Shown piece after piece: positions 53,097 to 64,000 of a DNA stretch of 64,000 nucleotides (within the stretch, counting starts at the first letter, position 1; the number at the start of each line of letters is the position of its first letter). Under the pieces are notes generated by a model. That model was not told where the DNA came from and did not search any database. It worked only from the letters and a program-made list of their open reading frames with translations. Position numbers and translations under genes: made by a program. This stretch comes from Saccopteryx bilineata (lineage: Eukaryota; Chordata; Mammalia; Chiroptera; Emballonuridae). The stretch lies in contig NC_089492.1 of NCBI RefSeq assembly GCF_036850765.1, forward strand, positions 199,360,276-199,424,275, given 5' to 3'.

Positions 53097-55560
53097 ATTT
53101 CTTAATTGGAACAGTTGTTTTTTGTTGTTGAGTTATGTGATTTCTTTATATATATTTTGAACATTAACCCCATATCAGAGGTATTGTTTGCAGATATTTT
53201 CTCACATTCAGTTGGCTGCCTTTTTGCTTGTTGATGGTTTGTTTTGTATGCAGAGTTTTTTAGTTTAATGAAGCCCCTTTATTTATTTTTTGCTTTTACT
53301 GCCTTTGCATTTGGGGTCAAATTCATAAAATTCTATCTGAGGCCAAGGTCTACAAGTTTAGTGCCTACTTTTTTTCCTATGTATTATATTATTTCAGGTC
53401 TTAACATTTATGTATTTGATTTATTTTATGTTACTTTTTGTGTAAAATAGCAGTGTCTCATAGCGGTTTAGTTTCATTCTTTTGTATGTGGCTTTCAAGT
53501 TTTCCCAACACCATTTGTTGAAGAGACTTTCTTTTCTATTTGTATGTTTATGGCCTCTTATCAAAAATTAGTTGCCTGTATACATGTGGGTTTATTTCTT
53601 CGCTCTCCATTCTCATCATTGTCCATTTGTCCATGTGTCTCTTTCTCTGGTAATAACATGCTGTTTTGATTATTGTTGCTTTGCAGTATCATTTGAAGTC
53701 AGGGAGTGTTATACCTCCAGCTTTTTTTTTTTCTCTCTCAGTATTGCTTTAGCCATTCAGGGTCTTCTGTGGTTCTGTACAATTTCAGGATAAAATTTAA
53801 GGAAATTTTTTTCTATATTTTTGAAAAATGCCATTGGGATTTTAATGGGGATTGCATTAAATTTGTATATTGCTTTAGGTAAATGGCCATTTAAACTATG
53901 TTCTTTTAATCCATGAACATGAAATATTTTTCCATTTCTTTGTGTCTTTAATTTCTTTCAACATTATCTAGTAGTTTTTAGTGTATAGGGCTTTCATACC
54001 CTTTGTTAACTTTATTCATAGATATTTATTTCTTTTTGTTGCAATCGAAGATGGAATTGTTTTCATTTTTTTCCCGAAATTTAATTGTTAGTATATAGGA
54101 ATGCAATGCATTTTTTTACATTGATTCTGTATCCTACAACTTTACTGTACTTGATTGTTTCTAATAGTATTTTGGTGGCGTCTTTAAGATTTTAAATATA
54201 AAGAATTGTGTCATTTGCAAAAAGTGGCAATTTTACGTATTCCCAATTTGGATGCCTTTTATTCTTTCTTTTACTTGATTGAACTGGTTAGGTACATCTA
54301 GTATGTTGAATAACAGTGGTTAAAGTTAGTATCCTTGTCTTGTTCCTGATCTTAGAGGAAAGCTTTCATGTTTACAGCATTGAGTATATTAGCTGACAGT
54401 TTATCATATATGGCCTTTATTATAGTATTTACTTCTATGTCCCATTTATTGAGTATTTTATTAATCATAAATGGGTGTTGTGTCTTGTCATATGATTTTT
54501 ATCTTTTATTTTGATAATTTGTTGTGTAACATTGATTGATTTGTATATGTTGAACCACCTTTGCACTCCTGGCATGAACCCCACTTGGTTGTGGTGTATT
54601 ATCTTTTTAATGTATCATTGTATTTACTAGTATTTTGTACCTATACTCATCAGAGATCTTGGTCTCTAAATTTTTGGGTGTGTGTGTTTTCCTTATCTAG
54701 TTTTGGTATCATGGTAATGTTGATCTCATTTTAAAATGAATTAGGAAGTTTTGCCTCCTTTTTCATATTTTGGAAGAGTTTGAGGAAGATCGGTATTAAA
54801 TTTTCTTTGAATGTTTGGTAGAATTCATAGAAACCATATGGACCTGGACTTTTATTTTGGGGGGAAGTTTTTAGTGACTGTGTCAATTTCCTTACTATTG
54901 ATTATTTAGATTTTCCAATTCTTTGAGATTTCATTTTAGAAGGTTATTTCTAAGAACTTGTCCATCTCTTCTAGGTTATAGAATTTGGTGGTGTATAGCC
55001 TTTCATAGTGTTTCTGTAAGTTCTCCTCTTAATACTGAGTTTGAGTTTTTTCTCTTTTTTCCTTAGTGAATCTAGCCAGAGGGTTATCAATTTTATTAAT
55101 CTTTTCAAACAACCAAATCTTTGTTGCATTATTTACTGTTTTGTTCTCTGTTTCATTTATTTCTGCTCTAATTTTTTTTTTCCTAGTAACTTAAGGCTTT
55201 GCCCCCCTCCCTAGTTCTTTAAGGGAAAATGTTAGGTTTTTTTATTTGAGATTTTTCTTGTTTCTTAAAGTAAACCTGTCATGATGTAAATTTCTCCTTT
55301 GTTAACACTTTGTATCTTTCCAAATTTTTATATGTTGTACTGTCATTCTCATTTGTCTTTCTACTTTTATTTATTTTTTGACCTGGGCATTGTTTTGTAG
55401 ATCTCCACACATTCTGAGCTTTTTTTTTTTTTTTTTTTTTGACAGTTGATTTCCAATTTCAAAGCATTGTGGTTAGAGAATATGCTTGGTATGTTGTCAG
55501 TCTTCTCAGATTTGTTGAGGCTGGTTTTGTGTTCCAGCATATGTTCTGCCCTTGAAATTG

Positions 55561-56083
55561 TTGAACATGATGAATTAGATGAATGACAAAGAGCCCAAAG
55601 GAGCGTAGCGGATACAATACTATCTTCAGAGGTCATATTTTGTTCACAGGTACTATCCAGTCGTTTTGTTGGGTCCTTGTTAGTTCCATTACAAAAGCTC
55701 TGTATGCCTTGGAAGGTGTTTGACTGATTTCTTTATAAAAGGAATTGTTGGATATATTTTTTTGAATAAACAAAATTAATTGTACTTTTTTTTTGTAAAA
55801 TACATTTGTTTTATCAGAACTTTTTATCAGAGGCTTAATTTGTCTTCTCTATTGAATAATGTAAGCCAAGAGCTGTTATATTTGTTTTTATAAAAATAGA
55901 TTCTTAGTGTTTTAAATTAAGCTACCAGACATTTTAAAAAAAATTAGAGCCTTTATATCTTCAAAACTCTTAAAAATTACCTTAGCATGCATTTAGATCC
56001 TAAAAGATAAAGCAATTTGAAAAACTTAGAACGTACCTGGAGGTGTTTATATCTTACTAAGGATGTGCTCCTCATTTCGGTAG
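55561..56083. other. 3' end of intron 3
   Basis: No confident repeat; ends with a modest pyrimidine tract and the exon 4 acceptor (ctcctcatttcggtag). Confidence 0.5.
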
Positions 56084-56210
56084 GCATTTTGGACCAGTCT
56101 GCTGTGTGGGTTGATGAAATGAATTATTACGATATGCGTACTGACAGAAATAAAGGAATGCCTCCCTTGTCCCTGCGTCCTGCTAACCCGCTTGGCATTG
56201 AGATTGAAAA
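56084..56210 (+). CDS. EXOC2: EXOC2/Sec5 coding exon 4: linker after the Ral-binding domain
   Basis: Completes Gly99 and encodes residues 100-140 plus two bases of codon 141, containing [20 protein letters not shown] and later [14 protein letters not shown]. This is the region between the TIG domain and the long helical-rod part of Sec5 that packs with other exocyst subunits. The acceptor is catttcggtag; the donor is gaaaa then gtgagt at 56,210/56,211. The exon joins exon 3 in phase 1 and leaves in phase 2. An antisense SINE begins only about 20 bases after the donor. The following exon is not in the window. Confidence 0.94.
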
Positions 56211-56230
56211 GTGAGTACCATCTTTTTTAC

Positions 56231-56602
56231 AGTTTCTTTTTTTTTTTGTATTTTTCTGAAGCTAGAAACCGGGAGAGACAGTCAGACAGACTCCCACATG
56301 TGCCCGACTGGGATCCACCCAGCACGCCCACCAGGGGCGATGCTCTGCCCCTCCGGGGCATCGCTTTGCCACGACCAGAGCCACGCACCTGGGGCAGAGG
56401 CCAAGGAGCCATCCCCAGTGCCCGGGCCATCTTTGCTCCAATGGAGCCTTGGCTGCGGGAGCGGAAGAGAGAGACAGAGAGGAAGGAGGGGGGGGGGTGG
56501 AGAAGCAAATGAGCGTTTCTCCTATGTGCCCTGGCCGGGAATTGAACCCGGGTCCCCCGCACGCCAGGCCGACGCTCTACCGCTGAGCCAACCGGCCAGG
56601 GC
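56231..56602 (-). repeat. Long-type SINE directly after the exon 4 donor, antisense
   Basis: Its T-run starts about 20 bases after the donor, then gtatttttctgaagctagaa, gccatccccagtgcccgggc, ggattgaac-like B-box complement (gggaattgaacccgggtccc) and the head complement ccaaccggccagggc. This copy is the least diverged and most GC-rich of the long type. Flanks (ccatctttttta / ccattttttatt) look like a loose duplication. Confidence 0.9.
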
Positions 56603-56874
56603 CATTTTTTATTTTCAATTGGTAAAAGTTTTATATACTTAGAGAGTCAAATTCTGGAACTATCAGGGAAGCACAATTTAACACACCTTCATTTTGGGGA
56701 GACTATTATTACTTCTGAAGCCTGGTCAGCTTTGCTGCCAGTGAATATTTCTATTAAAACTTTTGGCAAAACTACTACTTCTTTAGGTTTTTTTAAAATT
56801 TATTAGTTGTGGAGAAGAAAAATACCTTGAAATATTTAATACTAATACCTAAAAAAGTCTAAGTATAGTTGATT
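56603..56874. other. Intron 4, nothing recognised
   Basis: Short AT-rich stretch without a repeat or exon. Confidence 0.5.
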
Positions 56875-57440
56875 AATTTATATAAATTTAGGTATACAAC
56901 TAGTAATCTGACATCTGTAGACTACATGAAGTGATCACCATGACAAGTCTAGTAACCTTCTGTCATCATACACGGTTATTGTGAGAGTCTCTGTGTATTG
57001 CATCCCTGTGACTTACTTGCTTTATAACTGGAAATTTGGACCTCTAATCCCTTTATGTTTTCTGCCCCTGCTACCCCTACCCCCACTCCCTATTATAGCC
57101 ATCAGTTCTCTGTTTCTGTGTGTGTGTTTCTGTTTTGCTTTGTTTATTTTGTTTTTAGATTCCACATATAAGTGAAATCATGTGGTATTTGTCTTTCTGT
57201 GACTTATTTCACTTAGCATACCCTGTAGGCCCATCTGTGTTGTCACAAGTGGCAAGTTTATTCTTTCTTTTATGGCTGAGGAATATTCTACTGTTTGTAT
57301 ATATACATACATATAAATCTTCCAGAGATATACATATATATCATATCTCCTTTATTCAGTTGTCTATTGATGTACACCTAGGTTGCTTTTCTATCTATTG
57401 TAAATGCTACAATAAACATAGAGGTGCAGATACCATTTTG
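56875..57440 (-). mobile_element. Antisense L1 3' part
   Basis: ctagtaatctgacatctgta, gaaatttggacctctaatcc, ccacatataagtgaaatcat and aatgctacaataaacatag mark the familiar antisense 3' region. Confidence 0.8.
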
Positions 57441-58749
57441 CATCGATACAGTTTCACAGAACTTGTTATTTGAATAATACTTTAATGGTATGAGAATAAA
57501 TGCATTTTTTTGGAGTTGGTAATTTTAAATATTTAGATGATACTTGAAATAAAAATGGGATTTTCTATGTGCTTGATATTTTGGGAAAAATTTTAGAGTA
57601 ATTAGGCTCAATGTAGTTTTGCATTTTGTTTAAAACCCTTGCCTATAATTCAGACTTACTTTCTAGGCTTGTGGCAGATGATATCTTTCAAGATGTCTTT
57701 TAACCATGTCTAGAACTTGATTTTTTTAATCCCTAGAATAATGTTTTAGTAACTTTCATAATTAATATCTTTATATCCTATTTAATCAATGCTTCTAACG
57801 CCTTAATTGTGTCTTATTAGTGATTTTTCTTATGAACTGATATAAAGATATAAAGTGTGTTTCTCTTTAAACACTTACTGGTAGATGACAAATTCATTCT
57901 GTTAACACTTTAACCATAGCTTTATTTTAGGTTTTTCTAAAATAGGAGAAAATTCTCTACTAATCTCTACATATACTTAACCTTTGAGCTTACACTTGTT
58001 ATCTGATGTGGTTTACCTGTGGCTGAGAAGGAGTCAGCAAGTGTTTGTCTTGGGAAGTTATCATGTGTGGAAAAAGTCCTGGGGCTTAACAGCTTTTAGT
58101 GAGTGAGGGCTGTTCTGGGTCACATCTTTGAAGCTCTTGGGCAGTATGGGTAATTTTGGGAGCTGTTTTAAGGATTTCAGTGCTCTATAAATTTAAGAAT
58201 TTAAGATTCAAGAAAGTCCAGAACAGAATGGTAATTGCTAGATATTTACTTGAGCATAGTGTCAAGCATAAATAGACTTTGAAGTTGATTATAAAACTTT
58301 TAAAGACCTGCTTCAGTACTCTCAAAAGCTAGTTAATTTCATTCCAAAGTCTGCCACAAGTGAAGTGTTGAACAGGAGGGCCCTTTTGATTGTTCTTTCT
58401 AGAGTATAAGACTGTTTTATGCATTTTGTATGAGTGTTAGACAAAACTATCAAAGTTAGGCTTGAATTGGATATTTACTATCATAATGTGAATTTCCTTA
58501 AATTTTAGTTTGGCGTATACCCACTCTTTGATAACTTTACCTTCTCATATCCTCTCATCTTTGTCTTTAGTTTTCCTGTTATTGCTGCTATCCATGAAGC
58601 GGTATGGCTTGAACTCTTTATAATAGTGTTTTTAAAAAATGGTTGTCAGGATAATAATATGCATTCCTTTGATAACATTGGTAACAGCAGCCAGGAATAA
58701 TGGCACTGAAGGTGCTTGGCTTTTTAAAATTTATCTTTTCTTTTTTGAA
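57441..58749. other. Intron 4, single-copy in appearance
   Basis: No exon, RNA gene or confident repeat seen in 1.3 kb. Confidence 0.5.
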
Positions 58750-59312
58750 AAGTAGTCTAATTTAATCTGGAGACAAACTCAGTTTAAATCTTAATTCTAG
58801 CACTTTTGGCAGTATGACTTTGAGCAGGTTGCTCAACTTTTCTCTGCTTTAGTTGGAGTGTCTGTGCCATAGAGACACAGGGTTGTAAGGGTTCAGTGAG
58901 TAAATGTTACTTTAGAGCAGGGGTCCCCAAACTACGGCCCGCGGGCCACATGCGTTCCCCTGAGGCCATTTATCCAGCCCCTGCCGCACTTCCGGAAGGG
59001 GCACCTCTTTCATTGATGGTCAGTGAGAGGAGCATAGTTCCCATTGAAATACTGGTCAGTTTGTTGATTTAAATTTACTTGTTCTTTATTTTAAATATTG
59101 TATTTGTTCCCATTTTGTTTTTTTACTTTAAAATAAGATATGTGCAGTGTGCATAGGGATTTGTTCATAGTTTTTTTTTATAGTCCGGCCCTCCAACGGT
59201 CTGAGGGACAGTGAACTGGCCCCCTGTGTAAAAAGTTTGGGGACCCCTGCTTTAGAGTAATGTCTTGCTCATAGCAAGTGCTTAGTAAATGTTAGTCATT
59301 ATTACTATGATT
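58750..59312 (+). repeat. MIR relic split by a hAT element
   Basis: Left part (gtttaaatcttaattctagc; gttgctcaacttttctctgc) to 58,917 and right part (gtcttgctcatagcaagtgc, ttagtaaatgttagtcatta) from 59,250 form one MIR once the inserted element is left out. Confidence 0.72.
58918..59249 (+). mobile_element. Non-autonomous hAT element, family A
   Basis: Ends caggggtccccaaact and agtttggggacccctg with a perfect duplication ctttagag at 58,910-58,917 and 59,250-59,257. 332 bases. Very similar to 9,185 but about 36 bases shorter. Confidence 0.95.
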
Positions 59313-59421
59313 TTTTGCTCTTCATGTATACGTACTACTTAGTGCTTTGCCACTTAGGAAAAGAATCTCTTTTTTAATGATTGTTAAGATTTCAGGATGA
59401 TAAATTGTATTAAAATCTTTT

Positions 59422-59792
59422 ATTTTTTTCATTTTTCTTAAGTGAGAAGCTGGGAGGCAGAGTGACAGACTCCTGCATGCTCCCCGACCAGGATCTACCC
59501 AGCAATCCCCTGCCAGTGATGCTCTGCCCATCTGGGGCCGTTGCTCCATTGCTCTGCAACTGAGCTATTTTTAGCCCCTGAGGCAAGGCCATGGAGCCAT
59601 CCTCAGCACCTGGGGCCAACTTGCTCCAACTGATCCATGGTTGTGGGAGGGGAAGAGAGAGATTGAGAAAGAGAAGGGGAAAGGAGAGGGGTGGAGAAGC
59701 AGATGATTTCTTCTCCTGTGTGCCCTGACTGGGAATTGAACTCAGGACATCATATGCTGGGCTGACCTCTACTACTGAGCCAGCCTGCCAGG
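59422..59792 (-). repeat. Long-type SINE with target duplication
   Basis: ttttttcatttttcttaagt, gagccatcctcagcacctgg, ggggtggagaagcagatgat and a decayed head. Duplication ttgtattaaaatctt at 59,405-59,419 and 59,793-59,807. Confidence 0.92.
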
Positions 59793-59807
59793 TTGTATTA
59801 AAATCTT

Positions 59808-60309
59808 AAAAGGATTATGTACAGTAATTCACCGAGAGTGTAAATGGTGATAAATTTAGCAATAATATATTTTAGAGCTGTTATTTAAGTTTGAGTAGTA
59901 TTTGCTCAGCCACGGGATAATTAAAAGATAGTTTTTGAAAAGGTAAGGTCATGACTCATACATATGTAACATGAACACATGCCAGAACTTTTGTTTATTT
60001 CATTAGTTAATGGGAAAACCTGAGGGAATTCCAGAGTACAGACATGAATAGGCAATGAGGAATGCTAAAAGATACAAAACTGGCCACTTCTACTGTATGG
60101 TAATTAGTTGTATCTTCACCTGACAGGTACTTCTGTGGCCAGGGATCCCTGCTCACCATCAGGTCTCCACAAGTTAATTTCTGTTTCTGTAACAGAATTA
60201 CAAAATTGAGACAGAGAAGCACAGATCCTTGTGGAGTCAGAAGACTCTGAGAAAGTCCTCCAGATAAGGACAGGACATCTAGGGACCTTTTCTTTGTTTG
60301 TTTAAAGTC
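59808..60309. other. Intron 4, nothing recognised
   Basis: No exon or confident repeat. The 121-residue minus-strand frame at 60,007-60,372 shows no domain and overlaps the next L1 end. Confidence 0.45.
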
Positions 60310-60785
60310 TTTACAGTTTGGAATACTGTGTGGCCATGAAATAGAAGGAAATCTTGCCTTTTGTGATGGCATGGATGGACCTGGAGACTATTATGCTGAG
60401 TGAAATAAGCCAGGCAGAGAAAGACAAGTATCATATGATTTCACTTATATGTGGAATTGAATGAACAAAGTGAACTAAAGAATGGAGTAGAGGCAGAGGC
60501 AGGGTCACAGGGAGCAGACTTGTGCTGAGGGACAGCTGTCAGAGGAAAGGGGGATGAGGTGATGGGATCAGAGAAGGTGAAGGGATTAGTGAAATTATAT
60601 GTACATAACAGAGATACAGATCACAGGACAGCAAATCCCAGAGGAAAGGGGCAAGGGAGTTAGGGGGAGGGGGTCAAAGGGGTATAATGGAGGATAAGGG
60701 AGTGGGAGTGACGGAGTTACAATATATTGAGTGGAACACTTGAATCCATGTTAACACAATAAATTAAAATTAATAAAAAATTTAA
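60310..60785 (+). mobile_element. L1 3' end, sense
   Basis: ggaatactgtgtggccatga, ggatggacctggagactatt, gtatcatatgatttcactta and the A-rich end (aattaaaattaataaaaaat) give a 5'-truncated L1 on the + strand. Confidence 0.85.
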
Positions 60786-61786
60786 AGAACAAATAAAGGC
60801 TTTATAGTTGTTCCAGTCTAAAGAAAGAAAGGATGGACAGACGGGGAAGCAAGGAAGGGAAAGGTGAAACTGGGCAGTGTTATACAAACCAAGAGGAGAG
60901 AATGTTTTTGGTCAGAAATGCTCCTCCAGTTTGTCTTTTAAATATTATTAGGAAAAACGTATTTATTTTATTGAACTTTGACCTCAAATAGAGAGGTATT
61001 ATTTTAGAAAAAGAAGAGAACCAGAAAGGAAAAGCAGATCTTAAAATACTGGTAGAGTGGCTTTCATTATTTTTTAGATGAAAGCTTTGGTCTTCATAGA
61101 GAATGCTATTACATTTAGATTAGAATTCCTAAGAGCACTTTCTTATTATCTGTCTTTTATTTCTGTTTATGAGTATCATTTGGGGGCTTCTTTTAAAATT
61201 AAAAGGCGGAAGACCTATTTTTAATATTTTAAAAATGTCATTGGAGAAAGGATTTTAATCTTACTTTCTGTTGAAATAGATTAATTGAGAAGGTTTGAAG
61301 AATTATGACTACCTGTTATAAAATACTCTACTGTGGCCTTTTTGAATTATCATGTTAAAGTGGTAAGGCCACCTTTGAAAGATAAATCAGCTTCTGGGAA
61401 TTGCATTGAAAATGTTTATAGAAATTCTTTTCAGCGGACAGTCAGATGTACACTGTGAAACAATGAGGAGTCCTGTTGGTTTGTGACCAGCTCATCTGAA
61501 TGTGAAAAAAAAGTGAGAATATAGTTTTCCTGTTACTGTTTGATGTGAGTCAGAGTTTAATGAATCTTTCATTGGTATACTTAACATACTACATACTGTC
61601 CTCTTTCAGCACACAAGTTTAACAACTGGCATGTATTGGCCTCCTTCCACTGCTAACATCATTCATGTTCCTAAATTTTTAACTGATGTTTTACACATAT
61701 GGTGCCTTGATACTTATAAAAATTTTACCAATTGTTCAGAAACAACCTCACTTTGAACTGTGACTAGGATTTGCTTATAAAAGGTT
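60786..61786. other. Intron 4, single-copy in appearance
   Basis: No exon or confident repeat seen. Confidence 0.5.
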
Positions 61787-62133
61787 TTTTTTTTTTTTAA
61801 TTAACTAATTAATTTTTTTACAGAGACAGAGAGTCAGAGAGGGATGGATAGGGACAGACAGACAGGAACGGAGAGAGATCAGAAGCATCAATCAGCAGCC
61901 TTTCTCTGTGACACCTTAGTTGTTCATTGATTGCATTCCCATATGTGCCTTGACCATGGGGCTACACCAGACCGAGTAACCCCTTACTCAAGCCAGCGAC
62001 CTTGGGTCCAAGCTGGTGAGCTTCGCTCAAACCAGATGAGCCCGCACTCAAGCTGGCAACCTTGGGGTCTTGAACCTGGGTCCTCCACATCCCAGTCCGA
62101 TGCTCTGTCCACTGCACCACCGCCTGGTCAGGC
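61787..62133 (-). repeat. tRNA-derived SINE, about 300-bp type, antisense
   Basis: T-run, cagagagtcagagagggatg, ttgttcattgattgcattcc, tgggtccaagctggtgagct and the head complement caccaccgcctggtcaggc. Little decayed. Confidence 0.92.
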
Positions 62134-62651
62134 AGAAGTCTGTATTTTTTTATTTATTGTACTGATAGTCACAAATGTATGTGTTCTTTGTATGGCTTAA
62201 AGTGTAATGGAGATAAGCTAACCTGAAAAAGAAGGTAAACGGGTTTATATAAATAAAGTCTTTACTAGGTTTTATATCTTAAAAACAATATTTTTTGTAA
62301 CAAGAGAATATTTATAAATAATGTTTATGGAGATGGTACATATTTGGGAGTGAGGACATAGAATGGACTTTGCCTCTGTTTTTGTATGATCTACAACTGT
62401 GAAACTGTTACCAGAACGGCTATCTAATGTAGTCAATTGATACACCACTAATACCTGTTTTATTTTTACATGTTCTGTATGGACAACACAAACCTGGTTT
62501 ATTTCTCATTCGTTTGGCTTTCTAATAAAAAGAAAAGTTGACCACTTTTCTTGTTACATTTAGAAAACAAAGAAAGGTGGCAAATAATTCTTAGTTTTAG
62601 TACAGAAGAGAAAAACCTTGGGTAAATTTACCTTTAGAAATTTTATAAAAA
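62134..62651. other. Intron 4, nothing recognised
   Basis: AT-rich stretch, no exon or confident repeat. Confidence 0.5.
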
Positions 62652-62948
62652 CAGCCTGACTAGGCAGTGGCACAGTGGATAGAGTGTTGGCCTGGAACGC
62701 TGAGGACCCAGGTTCGAAATACTGAGGTTGCCGGCTTGAGCGTGGGATCATAGACATGACTCCATGGTCACTGGCTTGAGCCCAAGGTCTCTGGCTCAGC
62801 TAGAATCCTGCAGTCAAGGCAAATAGGAGAAAGCAGTCAATGAACAACTAAAGTGCTGCAAAAAAGAATTGATACTACTTATCTCTCTCCCTTCCTGTCT
62901 GTCCCTCCATCTCTCTCTCTCTAAAAAAAATAAAAAAATAAAAAAAAT
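62652..62948 (+). repeat. tRNA-derived SINE, about 300-bp type, sense
   Basis: The only sense copy of this type: cctgactaggcagtggcaca (A box), cccaggttcgaaat (B box), cagtcaatgaacaactaaag, a CT-rich stretch and an A-rich tail. Confidence 0.9.
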
Positions 62949-64000
62949 CAACAAATTTGTGAGGTACGATATAGTGCCTAAGTCCAGAAACTATATCAGA
63001 CAAAAAAAACCAAAAAGAACACAACTAAACACAAGTTTATGATATTTAATACAACAGAGTGAAAACAAAGGTGCTAAAAATGTAAAGCTAAAAGAAATGA
63101 CACATTCTCAAAAGAATGTGTTAACCTCCCCCTTTTATTGTGTTAACCTCCCCCTCCTCTCATTTTTCCATCCACCAAATCAAGAAAACGTATTTTCTTC
63201 ATGCAAACACAGAATAACACAGCTTTCATTAGACCTCACTCCATGTGAGTGTTTAGAATTTCTCTCAAAATTATTTTTATTTTCTTTGCTCATGGGTTAT
63301 TATTGCAGATTCTTCTCCACTTGAAAGTGAAGCTGATATGTTATCAACATTCCTGTTAGTTTTATCTGGCCACTCAATATATCTGCATCTTTCCATGACA
63401 TGGTCTCAAGGCTTTATCGGTTTAGATTTAAATGTGCACTTACACTGCCATCCAATAGAAAGCATGTATTTTAGTGGTGGCAAGAGTTGTCATCTGCAAC
63501 TTTTATGATTCTTTAATGAAAAGATCTTGAATTTACATTGACTATATGTTGCTTTCTCTTTCCAACTTCAAGTTATTAGATTAACAGTATACAGTATATT
63601 TAATTTGAATTACTCAGAATATGCCCTATTGAAATTATAAACTGTAACTTCATTTGGTGGGTCAGAGCCTAAAATCTTGTTACTATGAACAAATGTTTGC
63701 GTTCTTTCTAATTCTCCATTGACATAGTGCTTCTTCCTTACCTAACACTGTATTAAGACCATCAGCAATTTTCTGCATTCTAAATTAACTCCTCCTGCAT
63801 TCTCCCTCTAAATTTCTAACTTTCTAAATTTGTAGTTGTGGTTTTATTTCATACCTAAGATTCTCTGGTTCTTTATTAGACAAGAGAAGTACTGGGTACA
63901 AATCTCAACTATTTACATGCAACCTCTCTGAGGCTGTTTGCTCACTGTAATATGGGAATATATAACTCACAACCGGTTGTTTTGATTATCAAATGTAATG
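62949..64000. other. Intron 4, right edge, single-copy in appearance
   Basis: No exon seen. A short direct repeat (tgtgttaacctcccc) is doubled at 63,118-63,153. Confidence 0.5.

Larger units (their letters stand above)
50915..55560 (-). mobile_element. Long antisense L1, interrupted
   Basis: From the 3' UTR (aacattggggtaactttaat) through ORF2 text in reverse (acagttgttttttgttgttg at about 53,110; ctccagcttttttttttctc; ggggattgcattaaatttgt; ttctgcccttgaaattgttg). It is broken by SINEs at 51,308, 52,230, 52,738 and 52,896 and by a + strand L1 3' end at about 51,770-52,107. Dead, with many stops. Its 5' side ends within ORF2. Confidence 0.82.
47330..56083 (+). other. EXOC2: EXOC2 intron 3
   Basis: An 8.8-kb intron, donor gtatca, acceptor cggtag. 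It is almost wholly repeat: two antisense L1 copies, six SINEs and two hAT miniature elements. About 500 bases next to exon 4 look single-copy. Confidence 0.9.
11830..64000 (+). other. EXOC2: EXOC2 transcription unit, 5' part (runs off the right edge)
   Basis: The gene begins in the CpG island near 11.7-12.0 kb and continues past the window. Exon 1 is probably non-coding and ends at a strong donor at 11,952/11,953. Exon 2 holds the start codon (42,864), and exons 3 and 4 follow at 47,153-47,329 and 56,084-56,210. Introns 2 to 4 have GT donors, introns 1 to 3 have AG acceptors, and the exon phases (1, 1, 2) join into one open frame of about 140 residues. The protein matches the N-terminus of exocyst subunit Sec5 as I remember it. 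The rest of the protein (over 900 residues in mammals) lies to the right. Introns 1 to 3 are about 30.9, 4.2 and 8.8 kb and are packed with transposons. The exact transcription start cannot be fixed from sequence alone. Confidence 0.93.
56211..64000 (+). other. EXOC2: EXOC2 intron 4 (incomplete)
   Basis: Begins with gtgagtacc and runs to the right edge with no exon recognised in about 7.8 kb. It contains three SINEs, L1 fragments, one MIR split by a hAT element, and single-copy stretches. Confidence 0.85.

Noticed and set aside
61931..62200. 89-residue + strand frame
   Set aside because: Lies in an antisense SINE; similar Ser/Pro-rich frames appear in every copy of that SINE.

Overview
This is a mammalian nuclear window carrying the 5' part of one protein-coding gene, EXOC2 (exocyst subunit Sec5), on the + strand. 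Spliced exons, GT-AG introns and a CpG-island promoter identify a vertebrate. The many tRNA-derived SINEs (heads like cctgaccaggcggtggc), two SINE types and several clearly young hAT-type DNA transposons point to a bat. That assignment rests on remembered SINE sequence. A family-level placement (perhaps Emballonuridae or Molossidae) is only a guess.

Layout: 1-11,650 is AT-rich intergenic DNA with a few SINEs, one hAT miniature element and an old ERV-L-like pol remnant. About 11,690-12,540 is a CpG island with GC boxes, an ETS-like site, the probable non-coding exon 1 of EXOC2 and a 36-bp GC-rich minisatellite. Intron 1 (about 11,953-42,837) holds a minus-strand endogenous retrovirus hit by three different hAT elements, an RPS6 processed pseudogene fused to a 0.5-kb pyrimidine tract, and a nest of L1 copies. 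One of those L1s carries a 2.45-kb hAT copy with a decayed transposase gene. Coding exons follow at 42,864-42,981, 47,153-47,329 and 56,084-56,210. Intron 4 runs to the right edge without a further recognised exon.

The three coding exons join in phase and encode about the first 140 residues of Sec5: the TIG/IPT Ral-binding domain and the start of the linker. The exocyst tethers secretory vesicles to the plasma membrane, and this N-terminal domain is where active RalA/RalB binds. Everything else recognisable is repeat: about 22 SINEs, at least eight L1 segments, MIR/L2 relics, one provirus, seven non-autonomous hAT elements from four families, one hAT with coding remnants, and one Tigger-like element. 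No rRNA, CRISPR, functional tRNA or bacterial-type feature was seen. Many target-site duplications are intact, so the order of insertions can be read directly.
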